The notes under the pieces: generated by a model
Database searches by the model: none
What the model saw: the letters and a program-made list of their open reading frames with translations, nothing else
Told to the model about the DNA's origin: nothing
NCBI GenBank assembly: GCA_046761005.1
Contig: JBHIFI010000028.1
Location: forward strand, 1-21,834
Direction of reading: 5' to 3'
From: JAGMCJ01 sp046761005
Lineage (GTDB): Archaea; Thermoplasmatota; Thermoplasmata; RBG-16-68-12; JAGMCJ01
Length of the DNA stretch: 21,834 nucleotides
In this document: positions 1 through 6,021 of the stretch, piece by piece
How the letters are laid out: each line of letters begins with the position of its first letter
Numbering within the stretch: position 1 is the first letter of the stretch
Position numbers and translations under genes: made by a program

Positions 1-331
1 CGTGACACGAGCTTCAACGCTAATAGGCCTTCCTGGATTTGATCTCGGAAGTGTGTCTCTGATTATGCAATACTCGGTTTTCAGACCCGCATGGCTTATC
101 CTCCAGATATTCTGACAGACAACCGAGACTGGATGGAATTGCATAGAGAGATATGCATACGACGAATTCCTTGTCAATGTCTGCTAGATTGCCGGGGAAC
201 TGTTCTTCTTTCCTATTTGCCAACAATCCGTATACTGGGAAACGATAGCCTTTTATAACATGCAAAGAATTAGTGGACGCTTGCGACTTCCGGGGAGGCT
301 CAACTGTTAACCAAAGAAGTCGCAACGTGGA

Positions 332-596
332 AGAGGGGTCCAATCGATGCTTCGCATATGGCGAACCCGAACAACAAACTTGCAATCTACGAAGAAGTCA
401 GAGATGACTACTTCAGTCGTTCCCGCGAAAAGACGCGTTTTCTTGGACTTGGGAGATCGAAGATCTCCACTTTTCGACAGGAGCGAATCGTCTTGGGGCG
501 CCTTTACCCTCCAATCTTCTTATTTGATCCCCGCCCTGACTGGTGATTGCAATTCCCAGGATAGTTGATCGAGTTCGACCAAACCTGGACCCCTCT
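332..596. repeat. 265-bp segment bounded by perfect 11-bp inverted repeats
   Basis: AGAGGGGTCCA at 332-342 is repeated exactly in inverse orientation as TGGACCCCTCT at 586-596. The segment between could be a small non-autonomous element (MITE-like) or a remnant. I see no target-site duplication and no transposase-like translation, so mobility is not demonstrated. Only one copy is visible in the window. Confidence 0.3.
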
Positions 597-633
597 CAAT
601 TCTTTGTGTGTTTGCAGAAGTTGACTAGCAAAC

Positions 634-643
634 GTTTATTTTT
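634..643 (+). promoter_or_regulatory. TATA box of the purine salvage operon
   Basis: GTTTATTTTT lies with its centre about 27 bases upstream of the ATG at 666. Archaeal transcription usually starts about 25 bases downstream of the TATA centre, so the transcript would start at or next to the ATG. No Shine-Dalgarno sequence precedes this ATG, which fits a leaderless message. Confidence 0.55.
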
Positions 644-665
644 CCTGAGAGTTTAACCTCGACTG

Positions 666-1388
666 ATGACGGAACGCCTGGGGGTCATTACAGGTTCTGA
701 AATCGAGATTGCTCGCATACTCGAAGGAACCAGGGAGAAGAGGGTCAGAACACCATTTGGAGATCCTTCCTCTCCAGTTCGAATCGGATTGGTCGAGGGA
801 AAGGAGGTCGCCTTTCTTCTTCGGCATGGGGAGGAACATCAGCATCCCCCGCATCGGGTGAATCATCGCGCGAACATCTATGCGCTATCGGAGGTAGGTG
901 TTTCGAGAATTGTTAGCACCTCTTCTGTCGGAAGCCTGAAGCGGGAAATTCGACCCACTGATTTCGTTATTCCTTCAGATTATGTGAGCTTCTGGAACAT
1001 TCCGACATTCCATGATGAGGAAGTTGTCCACATAACTCCGGTTTTGGACTCGGAAATGAGGCGAGAACTCGCGAATTGTATTAGAGATTTAGGTTACGTT
1101 GTCCACGACGGCGGAGTCTATATCCAGACGACCGGACCGAGGCTCGAGACAAAGGCCGAAATCCAGATTTTCGAGAGGTTTGGAGATCTTGTCGGGATGA
1201 CTATGCCCTCCGAGGCCACACTAGCGGTTGAAAAAGGCATTTTGTATGCAAGTGTCTGCTCCGTGGATAACTATTGTCATGGAATTGTGGATGAGGAACT
1301 GTCTTACGACCTTATCCTCGAACGCCAGAGAAGGAACAGCGAGAGACTGTCCAAAATAATTTCAAAGGCTATCGAGGTGCTGGCTTGA
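666..1388 (+). CDS. MTA/MTI phosphorylase family (probable S-methyl-5'-thioinosine phosphorylase)
   Basis: This 240-residue protein belongs to the trimeric purine nucleoside/MTA phosphorylase family, which cleaves a purine nucleoside with phosphate to free base and sugar 1-phosphate. Visible family motifs: the phosphate/sugar-site segment RHGEEHQHPPHRVNHRAN (about 53-70), TTGPRLET (155-162) and GMTMPSEA (177-184). Near the base-recognition loop the sequence reads SVDNYCHG (199-206). MTA phosphorylases of the human type have a TDYD-like loop with aspartates for 6-aminopurines, so Asn202 suggests preference for a 6-oxopurine such as methylthioinosine. This is inference, supported by the deaminase that follows directly. 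The start ATG sits about 27 bases after the TATA centre. Its stop overlaps the next gene's TTG start, so the two are probably translationally coupled. A plain MTA phosphorylase is the alternative. Confidence 0.85.
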   Translation: MTERLGVITGSEIEIARILEGTREKRVRTPFGDPSSPVRIGLVEGKEVAFLLRHGEEHQHPPHRVNHRANIYALSEVGVSRIVSTSSVGSLKREIRPTDFVIPSDYVSFWNIPTFHDEEVVHITPVLDSEMRRELANCIRDLGYVVHDGGVYIQTTGPRLETKAEIQIFERFGDLVGMTMPSEATLAVEKGILYASVCSVDNYCHGIVDEELSYDLILERQRRNSERLSKIISKAIEVLA

Positions 1389-2641
1389 GCATTCTCATAA
1401 GGGATGTCCTTTTGAATGGCAAGCGGCGAAGTATTCTAATTGAAGGGAAACGCATCGTTTCCCTGGATTCGAAGGAAAGTGCCGACATCGTTATCGAAGG
1501 AAGGGGGAAAGCTGCTTTTCCTGGATTGATTAACACTCACACGCATGGAGCAATGAGCCTGTTTCGAGGCTACGCAGATGACATGCACCTCGATGACTGG
1601 CTAAGGGACAAGATATGGCCTCTTGAGAAGAATCTGAAACCTGAGCACGTATATTGGGGGACAAAGCTCGCATGTCTGGAGATGATCAAGTCGGGCACAA
1701 CATGCTTCAATGACATGTATTTCTTGATGGAAGAAGCCGCTAAGGCGACTGAGGATATGGGCATGAGGGCGGTTCTCAGTGAAGGGTTTGTCGACCTGAT
1801 GAATCCCGATTTGGGGAAGGAGAGTTTTCAGAATTCCATTCGTCTGGTTGAATTCATACGGTCAATGAAAAACTGCAGAATCATCCCTGCTCTCGGACCC
1901 CACGCTATATACACCGTTTCCACTGAGAGTCTTCAGATGGTTGCTGAGTACGCGGAAAAGGAGGATCTTCTGATTCATCTTCATCTCTCTGAGACGCAGG
2001 AAGAGGTGACTTCCTGCATTGAGCGTCACGGAAAGAGGCCGGTTGAGTTCCTTGAAGACGTTGGATTTCTGAGCCGACGCCTGATAGCTGCTCACTCCGT
2101 CTGGCTGAACAAGAAGGAGATAGAACTCCTCAAGAAGCATGATGTTAGGATTTCCCATAACCCCGTTTCGAATATGAAGCTTGCAGTAGGAAAAGCCATA
2201 CCCTACCAAGAAATGAGAAAAGCTGGGGTTCTCGTCTCTCTGGGAACGGATGGGTGCGCCTCGAACAATACCCTCGACATGCTGGAAACCATGAAGTTCG
2301 CATCCCTCTATCAGAAGGCATATACAGGCGATCCAACGATACTTCCCGCTGAAGACACGATTGTTCTGGCAACTGAGAATGGCGCTAACGCTCTGGGCGT
2401 TGATGCTGGAAGGATAGCCTCAGGAAAGCTGGCGGATATCGTACTCATCGACTTGAAAATGCCACAGCTCCATCCTGGTCACAACCTGGTTTCTGATCTT
2501 GTGTATTCCGCAAATGGTTCCTGTGTTGATACCGTAATATGTGATGGCAGAATTCTGATGCAAAATAGGAAGGTTGAAGGAGAAGGTGAGATTCTGGAAA
2601 AGGCTGGTGAAGCGGCTTCTGACCTCGTTGGGAGAAGGTAG
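1385..2641 (+). CDS. mtaD: 5'-methylthioadenosine/S-adenosylhomocysteine deaminase
   Basis: A 418-residue amidohydrolase of the MTA/SAH deaminase type. It removes the 6-amino group of methylthioadenosine, adenosylhomocysteine or 5'-deoxyadenosine to give the inosine derivative. Metal ligands expected for the family are all visible: H52 and H54 in NTHTH, H200 in HLHLSE (with catalytic E203), H237 in AAHSVW and D289 in LGTDG. The FRGYADDMHLDDWL segment after the first histidines is also typical. The TTG start (1385-1387) overlaps the TGA stop of the upstream phosphorylase (TTGA), a clear sign of coupling. Length is normal for the family. The archaeal DadD enzymes acting on 5'-deoxyadenosine belong to the same family, so exact substrate preference cannot be read from sequence. 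Confidence 0.93.
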   Translation: MSILIRDVLLNGKRRSILIEGKRIVSLDSKESADIVIEGRGKAAFPGLINTHTHGAMSLFRGYADDMHLDDWLRDKIWPLEKNLKPEHVYWGTKLACLEMIKSGTTCFNDMYFLMEEAAKATEDMGMRAVLSEGFVDLMNPDLGKESFQNSIRLVEFIRSMKNCRIIPALGPHAIYTVSTESLQMVAEYAEKEDLLIHLHLSETQEEVTSCIERHGKRPVEFLEDVGFLSRRLIAAHSVWLNKKEIELLKKHDVRISHNPVSNMKLAVGKAIPYQEMRKAGVLVSLGTDGCASNNTLDMLETMKFASLYQKAYTGDPTILPAEDTIVLATENGANALGVDAGRIASGKLADIVLIDLKMPQLHPGHNLVSDLVYSANGSCVDTVICDGRILMQNRKVEGEGEILEKAGEAASDLVGRR

Positions 2642-2650
2642 GAGGTGATT
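2640..2650 (+). promoter_or_regulatory. Strong Shine-Dalgarno site deciding the hpt start
   Basis: AGGAGGTGATT overlaps the stop codon of the deaminase gene and lies just before the GTG at 2653 (an in-frame TTG follows at 2656). It is the clearest ribosome binding site in the window and supports translation within the operon. Confidence 0.8.
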
Positions 2651-2652
2651 TC

Positions 2653-3225
2653 GTGTTGGAAAAGCTGAAGGAATCCATGAAGAAATGCCCGGTGGTCAAA
2701 TTTGGTGACTATGAGTACTTTGTCCATCCTATCACCGATGGCATTCCTCTTGGAGACCCTGAAGTCCTGGAGGAGGTGACAGAAGCGATGATCAGTATAG
2801 CGGATCTAGATTGTGACAAGATAGTTACCGCAGAATCGATGGGTTTTCCGCTCGCAGCATCGCTTTCACTGGCAACAGGCATTCCCTATGTTTTCATTAG
2901 GAAGAGGAATTACGGATTACCGGGTGAGGTCTCAGTGAAGCAGGTCACTGGGTATTCCGGCACGGATATGTTCATCAACTTCATCGAGGAAGGGGACAGG
3001 GTCATCTTCGTGGACGACGTGCTGAGTACAGGCGGGACGCTTAGAGCCGTGGTGAGGGCGTTGAATGCAGTCAAAGCGAATCTGATCGATGTGATCATAG
3101 TATTCAACAAGAATCCCGATAAGGCGAGACTCGAGAAAGAACTCGGTACGAGAATAAAGACACTTCTTGACGTTCGTGTCGTGGATGGAAGGGTTCAGTA
3201 TCACTTGAGCCAGAAAGAGGCATGA
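2653..3225 (+). CDS. hpt: Hypoxanthine/guanine phosphoribosyltransferase (archaeal type)
   Basis: A 190-residue type I phosphoribosyltransferase joining hypoxanthine (or guanine) to PRPP to give IMP (or GMP). The PRPP-binding motif VIFVDDVLSTGGTL is at about 117-130. The N-terminal stretch with YFVHPITDGIPLGDPE (22-37) matches what I know of archaeal Hpt proteins, which are distinct from bacterial HGPRT and resemble adenine phosphoribosyltransferases in length. The start is GTG at 2653, placed by the Shine-Dalgarno sequence just before it; TTG at 2656 is possible. As third gene of the operon it completes a salvage path: deaminase makes the inosine compound, phosphorylase releases hypoxanthine, Hpt makes IMP. 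Adenine or xanthine as substrate cannot be fully excluded. Confidence 0.9.
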   Translation: MLEKLKESMKKCPVVKFGDYEYFVHPITDGIPLGDPEVLEEVTEAMISIADLDCDKIVTAESMGFPLAASLSLATGIPYVFIRKRNYGLPGEVSVKQVTGYSGTDMFINFIEEGDRVIFVDDVLSTGGTLRAVVRALNAVKANLIDVIIVFNKNPDKARLEKELGTRIKTLLDVRVVDGRVQYHLSQKEA

Positions 3226-3264
3226 GAATTGCCTTTTTGGAAAGCTGCACTCCCGGAAAAGAGC

Positions 3265-3280
3265 TTATCAGTTCTGATAA
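3265..3280 (+). promoter_or_regulatory. Operator A: perfect TTATCA-N4-TGATAA palindrome
   Basis: TTATCAGTTCTGATAA, perfectly symmetrical. It lies 15 bp upstream of the TATA-like CTTAAAAAC (3296-3304) preceding the RecA-fold gene pair at 3338-4712. It is one of nine related sites in the window. Confidence 0.65.
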
Positions 3281-3295
3281 TCAGTACGAAATTGA

Positions 3296-3304
3296 CTTAA
3301 AAAC
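3296..3304 (+). promoter_or_regulatory. TATA-like box for the 3338-4712 gene pair
   Basis: CTTAAAAAC is centred near 3300, predicting transcription from about 3325. This places the upstream TTG at 3320 outside the transcript and favours the ATG at 3338 (or GTG 3341) as start. Confidence 0.45.
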
Positions 3305-3337
3305 ACGGACCGATTCTTTTTGATAAGCTGGGTCCTT

Positions 3338-4036
3338 ATGGTGTATGAGACCGAAGTAGCCGCTATGAGAGGAGTCATATCCCTCATGATGAAGAACTCG
3401 GAGAACAAGCTTCTAGTAAACACTGATAGGATATACCTTGCAAAGACCAATCTCATTGCGCTGAAGTCTCTTCTTGAGGAAAGAGGACCCAGGGGGATAT
3501 TTATCGCCATCAATAGGCCCTATCATTATATGGCCCATCTACTGAGAATACACAAGGTCGTCTACGAGGAGATGCTTTTCATCGATGCAGTCACAAGGAT
3601 CTCTGGGGAAAGAAGGATGGAATGGAAACACACTACTTTCTTGAACGGTCCTTTCCAAATACCCAAGATATTCAATGATCTGGAATTGGTGGGAAGAAAG
3701 GGGGATGGTTCCACAGGCCTCATAAGGATCATCGAAGGGGATTTCGTTCTAGTAGACGATGTCTCTGCCATATTCCATTTCAACAAGCGGGGAATGGGCA
3801 AGCGTTTTCTGCAGAATTTCATGGACGCGGTTGCATCCAATCCCAAGGCTTTCACCTCGGTTTCTGTCGACCGGGAGACCCAGAGGGAGCTCTACGAGTT
3901 TCTTGCGGAGAACTGTGACAGAATGGTGGATATGGGCAATGCCGCCTTCGTGGAGGTTTCAAAGGGGCTTGCGGGGGAAGAAGATGCCCAGGTAGCGCGA
4001 GCCTTGGAAGGGAAAGGAGAGATTGCTGATGAATAG
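3338..4036 (+). CDS. RecA/KaiC-fold protein lacking a Walker A motif
   Basis: A 232-residue protein that I read as a degenerate RecA/KaiC-fold domain. It starts with a basic strand-helix (LLVNTDRIYLAKTNLIALKSLL), continues to a strand followed by a Tyr-rich segment (GIFIAINRPYHYM), then LFIDAVT, and has a Walker-B-like strand FVLVDDVSAIF in its second half. There is no GxxxxGK[ST], so ATP hydrolysis is unlikely. Small P-loop-less relatives of KaiC are common in Thermoplasmata and similar archaea and mostly uncharacterised; that family link is from memory. Start choice: ATG 3338 from promoter position. TTG 3320 and ATG 3386 (after AGAGGAG at 3368-3374) are alternatives. The end overlaps the following KaiC-like gene by 8 bases, suggesting the two proteins are made together and may pair. 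Function unknown. Confidence 0.7.
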   Translation: MVYETEVAAMRGVISLMMKNSENKLLVNTDRIYLAKTNLIALKSLLEERGPRGIFIAINRPYHYMAHLLRIHKVVYEEMLFIDAVTRISGERRMEWKHTTFLNGPFQIPKIFNDLELVGRKGDGSTGLIRIIEGDFVLVDDVSAIFHFNKRGMGKRFLQNFMDAVASNPKAFTSVSVDRETQRELYEFLAENCDRMVDMGNAAFVEVSKGLAGEEDAQVARALEGKGEIADE

Positions 4037-4712
4037 TTCAATAGTTAGATGTCCCAGTGGAACGCCTGGCCTAGACGAAATGATTTCTGGCGGTTTTCCA
4101 TTTCCCTCCGTTCTCTTGGTCTCGGGAAGCGCAGGAACGGGAAAGACAACATTCGCACAGAAGTTCCTTTTTGAGGGTGCCAAGAATGGTGAGCAATGCA
4201 TTTATTTCACCACACTTAGCGAGCCAACTCAGTGGATGTTGAGATTTGCTTCGCAATTCGAATTCGTTGATTCTGAGTATTTTGACAAAGAAATCGTATA
4301 TATCGACCTTGGCCACGAAATAAGAGAAAAGAAGTCTCAGGAGATTCTCGACGTTCTCGATGAGAAAATCGCCGAGATCATACCCCAAAGAATCGTCATC
4401 GATCCAATAACCGTTGTTTGCGATTTCGTCAAGAGCAACTACAGAACATTTCTTTTTGACTTGGTTACTATGCTGAAAAACTGGGATTCCATAACGGTTC
4501 TGACGGGCGAGGTCACTCCAGGGCAACTCTATCCGCCCGAGATTGCCCATGCTGTTGACGGGATAATCCTTCTCATGCACTCCCACGAAGGGGAGGAAAG
4601 ACGGAAGTACATAGAGGTTCTCAAAATGAGGGGAACCAATCATGTAACTGGGAAACAATCAATAGATATCACATCGGATGAGGGTATAGTGGTGCTAAAA
4701 TCGAAATTCTAA
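4029..4712 (+). CDS. KaiC-like RecA-family ATPase (single domain)
   Basis: A 227-residue single-domain KaiC-like ATPase. It opens with the typical TPGLDEMISGGFPFPSVLLVSGSAGTGKTTF-type entry: the Walker A (GSAGTGKTT) is at about 33-41. A strand with S-E-P (TTLSEPTQ) follows where KaiC proteins carry their catalytic acidic pair, and the Walker-B-like strand is RIVIDPITVV. The end (RRKYIEVLKMRGTNH) resembles the KaiC ending in which a beta strand is followed by a Lys-Met-Arg-Gly turn. ATG 4029 is preceded by AAGGAGA and overlaps the previous gene's stop by 8 bases; TTG 4023 is less likely. Archaeal proteins of this class usually act in signalling or regulation, not circadian timing. The partner is probably the P-loop-less protein encoded just upstream. 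Specific role unknown. Confidence 0.8.
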   Translation: MNSSIVRCPSGTPGLDEMISGGFPFPSVLLVSGSAGTGKTTFAQKFLFEGAKNGEQCIYFTTLSEPTQWMLRFASQFEFVDSEYFDKEIVYIDLGHEIREKKSQEILDVLDEKIAEIIPQRIVIDPITVVCDFVKSNYRTFLFDLVTMLKNWDSITVLTGEVTPGQLYPPEIAHAVDGIILLMHSHEGEERRKYIEVLKMRGTNHVTGKQSIDITSDEGIVVLKSKF

Positions 4713-4740
4713 AATATAGGAAGGGTAGGCCAGAGCAACG

Positions 4741-4756
4741 TTATCAATAGTGATAA
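4741..4756 (+). promoter_or_regulatory. Operator B: perfect TTATCA-N4-TGATAA palindrome
   Basis: TTATCAATAGTGATAA, perfectly symmetrical, 28 bases after the KaiC-like gene ends. A TATA-like CTTATAGAA (4772-4779) follows after 15 bp, the same geometry as the other sites, although no long plus-strand gene follows. The likely output is a short transcript beginning near 4800. Confidence 0.6.
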
Positions 4757-4796
4757 TGAGAAAAGAAGATGCTTATAGAACATCCCTCCTTTAACA

Positions 4797-4930
4797 CCAA
4801 GTCAGCCCTAAATTAACGTCACGATGTCCCCTCCTCCGAGGAAAGACGAGGGCCCTTTTTTCTTGGGTCCTTCGCTTTCCTCACCCCCTCTTTTTGGACA
4901 TTGCAGAAGGGGCGAGGAGGGAGTAGGAAA
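4797..4930 (+). ncRNA. Candidate structured RNA (three-way junction) or elaborate terminator
   Basis: Downstream of operator B and its TATA-like box lies a stretch with nested complementarity. Outer stem: CCCTCCTC (4829-4836) with GAGGAGGG (4914-4921). Second stem: GAGGAAAG (4838-4845) with CTTTCCTC (4875-4882), extended by imperfect pairing of 4846-4855 with 4865-4874 around a T-rich loop. Third stem: CCCC (4884-4887) with GGGG (4909-4912). Single nucleotides join the stems, so the RNA could form a compact three-way junction. The strand is polypyrimidine then polypurine, which raises chance pairing. Alternatives: a terminator between convergent genes (T runs at 4856-4861 and 4891-4895), or a 36-residue frame from ATG 4824 with no evident family. 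Confidence 0.35.
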
Positions 4931-5065
4931 CTAATGACGTTCCTTCTTTCCCGAGTCCTTGAAAACGATTACGTTGAGGCTTATCACCTCTTTCTCTTCA
5001 TCCTCCTCCTTGGGAAAAATCACACTTTTTCCGTTGGGAAGGATTTTGTGGAACCTTAGCTTCAT
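4931..5065 (-). CDS. Small 44-residue protein of unknown function
   Basis: The minus strand reads ATG at 5065 to TAG at 4931, a 44-residue charged protein starting MKLRFHKILPNGKSVIF, with an acidic middle (KEEDEEKE), a strand-like VISLNVIVF and a basic end (KDSGKKERH). I know no family for it. It has an excellent TATA box (TTTATATAAG, plus-strand 5091-5101) about 25-30 bases upstream, placing the transcript start a few bases before the ATG, with no Shine-Dalgarno sequence. Operator C lies 14 bp upstream of the TATA. It follows the third wHTH gene on the same strand by 68 bases. The predicted beta strands slightly recall the C-terminal strands of the wHTH paralogues, so it may be a stand-alone partner; this is speculative. 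Confidence 0.55.
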   Translation of the reverse strand: MKLRFHKILPNGKSVIFPKEEDEEKEVISLNVIVFKDSGKKERH

Positions 5066-5090
5066 CCTATCACTTAATCCTAGCAACCGA

Positions 5091-5101
5091 GCTTATATAA
5101 A
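5091..5101 (-). promoter_or_regulatory. TATA box of the 44-residue protein
   Basis: Read on the minus strand the sequence is TTTATATAAG, a near-ideal archaeal TATA element, centred about 30 bases upstream of the ATG at 5065. Confidence 0.65.
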
Positions 5102-5114
5102 GTCAAGCTCACGG

Positions 5115-5130
5115 TTATCGAGGGTGATTA
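5115..5130 (-). promoter_or_regulatory. Operator C: TTATCG-AGGG-TGATTA (two mismatches)
   Basis: A weaker match to TTATCA-N4-TGATAA, 14 bp upstream of the TATA box of the 44-residue protein and just after the stop of the wHTH gene at 5134-5472. It is credible mainly because the spacing to the TATA matches the other sites. Confidence 0.45.
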
Positions 5131-5133
5131 TCA

Positions 5134-5472
5134 TCACAGAATCTCAATTGTCTCCCATGTCTGCAAGTCAGCATGCTCATCCGGAGTGAGGACGAACCGG
5201 AGTAGGATGCGATTGTTCTCGATGTGTATGTGTCCCTTGTTCAGATTTGCCTGGAAAATCCTAACTATTCTTCCCCGTCGTGTGATTATTCTCTTCCTCA
5301 CCGAGAGAAGCCCTGCATTCATGAGCAAATTGATCTTTCTGTAGCATGAAGCAACAGGAATCGAGTACTTCGAGCAGAGCTCGTACGCCGATTTCGGTGA
5401 GAGAAAAGTTGCAACGAGGATGTGTTTCATGTCATCATCACCCAGCAGTTTCAGCTTCTGATGGATGTTCAT
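5134..5472 (-). CDS. Winged-helix regulator, paralogue 1
   Basis: A 112-residue winged helix-turn-helix protein. The HTH spans about residues 15-60: LVATFLSPKSAYELCSKYSIPVASCYRKINLLMNAGLL, with the recognition helix around IPVASCYRKINLL, followed by a basic wing (RKRIITRRGRIVRIFQ) and a strand-rich C-terminus. It is clearly paralogous to the proteins at 5545-5889 and 6022-6363. The open frame runs up to a TTG at 5523, but ATG 5472 gives an N-terminus that aligns residue by residue with the paralogues (exactly 22 residues before the shared LLATF/LVATY/LVATF end) and sits about 25 bases after a TATA-like element (plus-strand CAAATAAT 5493-5500), so it may be leaderless. Operator D lies upstream. 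It probably acts as a DNA-binding dimer, perhaps on the shared palindrome. Confidence 0.75.
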   Translation of the reverse strand: MNIHQKLKLLGDDDMKHILVATFLSPKSAYELCSKYSIPVASCYRKINLLMNAGLLSVRKRIITRRGRIVRIFQANLNKGHIHIENNRILLRFVLTPDEHADLQTWETIEIL

Positions 5473-5529
5473 CAGACAGTCGATAGGCATGACAAATAAT
5501 GGCACTTTCGTCAAAACTATCAAAAAAGA

Positions 5530-5545
5530 CTATCAGAACAGATAC
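5530..5545 (-). promoter_or_regulatory. Operator D: CTATCA-GAAC-AGATAC (degenerate)
   Basis: Three mismatches to TTATCA-N4-TGATAA, overlapping the end of the second wHTH gene. Another half site CTATCA (5517-5522) lies 16 bp upstream of the TATA-like element of paralogue 1 and may be the functional half. This is the weakest member of the set. Confidence 0.3.
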
Positions 5546-5889
5546 TACTCTTTTGAGTCGATTCCTGTCCAGTCCCCGCCAAAGTCCTTAATCACGCCAG
5601 TCGTCAGGTGAAAACGAACTCTCAGCTTTCCGCCCTCAAAGAAGACGTAGGCGTTCCTGAGCCTAGAAGTATACAGGTTCTTCCTCTTTCCCTTTTGGGT
5701 AAGAATGCGCTCCACGCATTCCAAAAGCCCTATTTCCTCAAGTGCTCTGATCTTTCGATAGCAGGCAGCTATTGGAATTCCATATCTACTGCTAATCTCT
5801 TGGGCGCTCATCTTCCTCTTGAATGTCGCCAAAAGGATCTTCGCTGTGTATTCGTCTGTGAGCAACTGAGACGCTTCTAGCGGTGTCAT
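5545..5889 (-). CDS. Winged-helix regulator, paralogue 2
   Basis: A 114-residue winged-helix protein. After a short N-terminal helix (LEASQLLTDEYTAKILLATF), the HTH reads SAQEISSRYGIPIAACYRKIRALEEIGLL, then a basic wing (RILTQKGKRKNLYTSRL) and an Arg-rich strand region (GKLRVRFHL). It shares the IP(I/V)A(A/S)CYRK recognition-helix core with its two neighbours. The ATG at 5889 is preceded by GAGGGG about eight bases upstream. Two operator copies (5985-6000 and 6006-6021) lie upstream of its TATA-like box (plus-strand 5962-5971), leaving a leader of about 50 bases, longer than for its paralogues. Its C-terminus ends in an acidic, Gly-rich tail. The target is unknown, but autoregulation through the double operator is the simplest idea. 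Confidence 0.8.
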   Translation of the reverse strand: MTPLEASQLLTDEYTAKILLATFKRKMSAQEISSRYGIPIAACYRKIRALEEIGLLECVERILTQKGKRKNLYTSRLRNAYVFFEGGKLRVRFHLTTGVIKDFGGDWTGIDSKE

Positions 5890-5961
5890 CTTCTACCCCT
5901 CATGAAACTTCACCCCCAGCATGAGAAGTATTCAGGACGGTCAGTATCCTGTATTGCTTCT

Positions 5962-5971
5962 TATACTTAAA
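5962..5971 (-). promoter_or_regulatory. TATA-like box of wHTH paralogue 2
   Basis: Plus-strand TATACTTAAA, which reads TTTAAGTATA on the coding strand. It lies 13 bp downstream of operator E1 in the direction of transcription. Confidence 0.5.
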
Positions 5972-5984
5972 TCCTTTCCCAACT

Positions 5985-6000
5985 TTATCAATCAGGATAA
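5985..6000 (-). promoter_or_regulatory. Operator E1: TTATCA-ATCA-GGATAA
   Basis: One mismatch to the TTATCA-N4-TGATAA palindrome. It is the promoter-proximal member of a tandem pair before wHTH paralogue 2. Confidence 0.55.
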
Positions 6001-6005
6001 CCGAA

Positions 6006-6021
6006 TTATCAAAACTGATAC
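6006..6021 (-). promoter_or_regulatory. Operator E2: TTATCA-AAAC-TGATAC
   Basis: One mismatch to the palindrome. It starts exactly 21 bp from E1, two helical turns, so dimers bound at both sites would sit on the same DNA face. It abuts the stop codon of wHTH paralogue 3. Confidence 0.55.

Larger units (their letters stand above)
1..665. other. Region with no convincing gene
   Basis: No open frame here has a recognisable product. The longest minus-strand frame (20-385) has low-complexity, shadow-like composition. A 62-residue plus-strand frame (358-546) has no clear ribosome site and no family I know. A short frame open from the left edge ends at 113-115 and could be the tail of a truncated gene, but it is too short to judge. 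Visible structure: a small inverted repeat TGCATA-GAGAGA-TATGCA at 140-157, a TATA-like CTTTTATAAC near 249-258, an 11-bp inverted repeat pair at 332-342 and 586-596, and the promoter of the next gene near 634-643. The stretch may be decayed sequence. Confidence 0.6.

Noticed and set aside
20..385. 121-residue minus-strand frame at the left edge
   Set aside because: No domain, no ribosome site, and composition unlike the true genes.
4071..4658. 195-residue minus-strand frame opposite the KaiC-like gene
   Set aside because: The plus strand has Walker A and B motifs; the minus frame has no family features.
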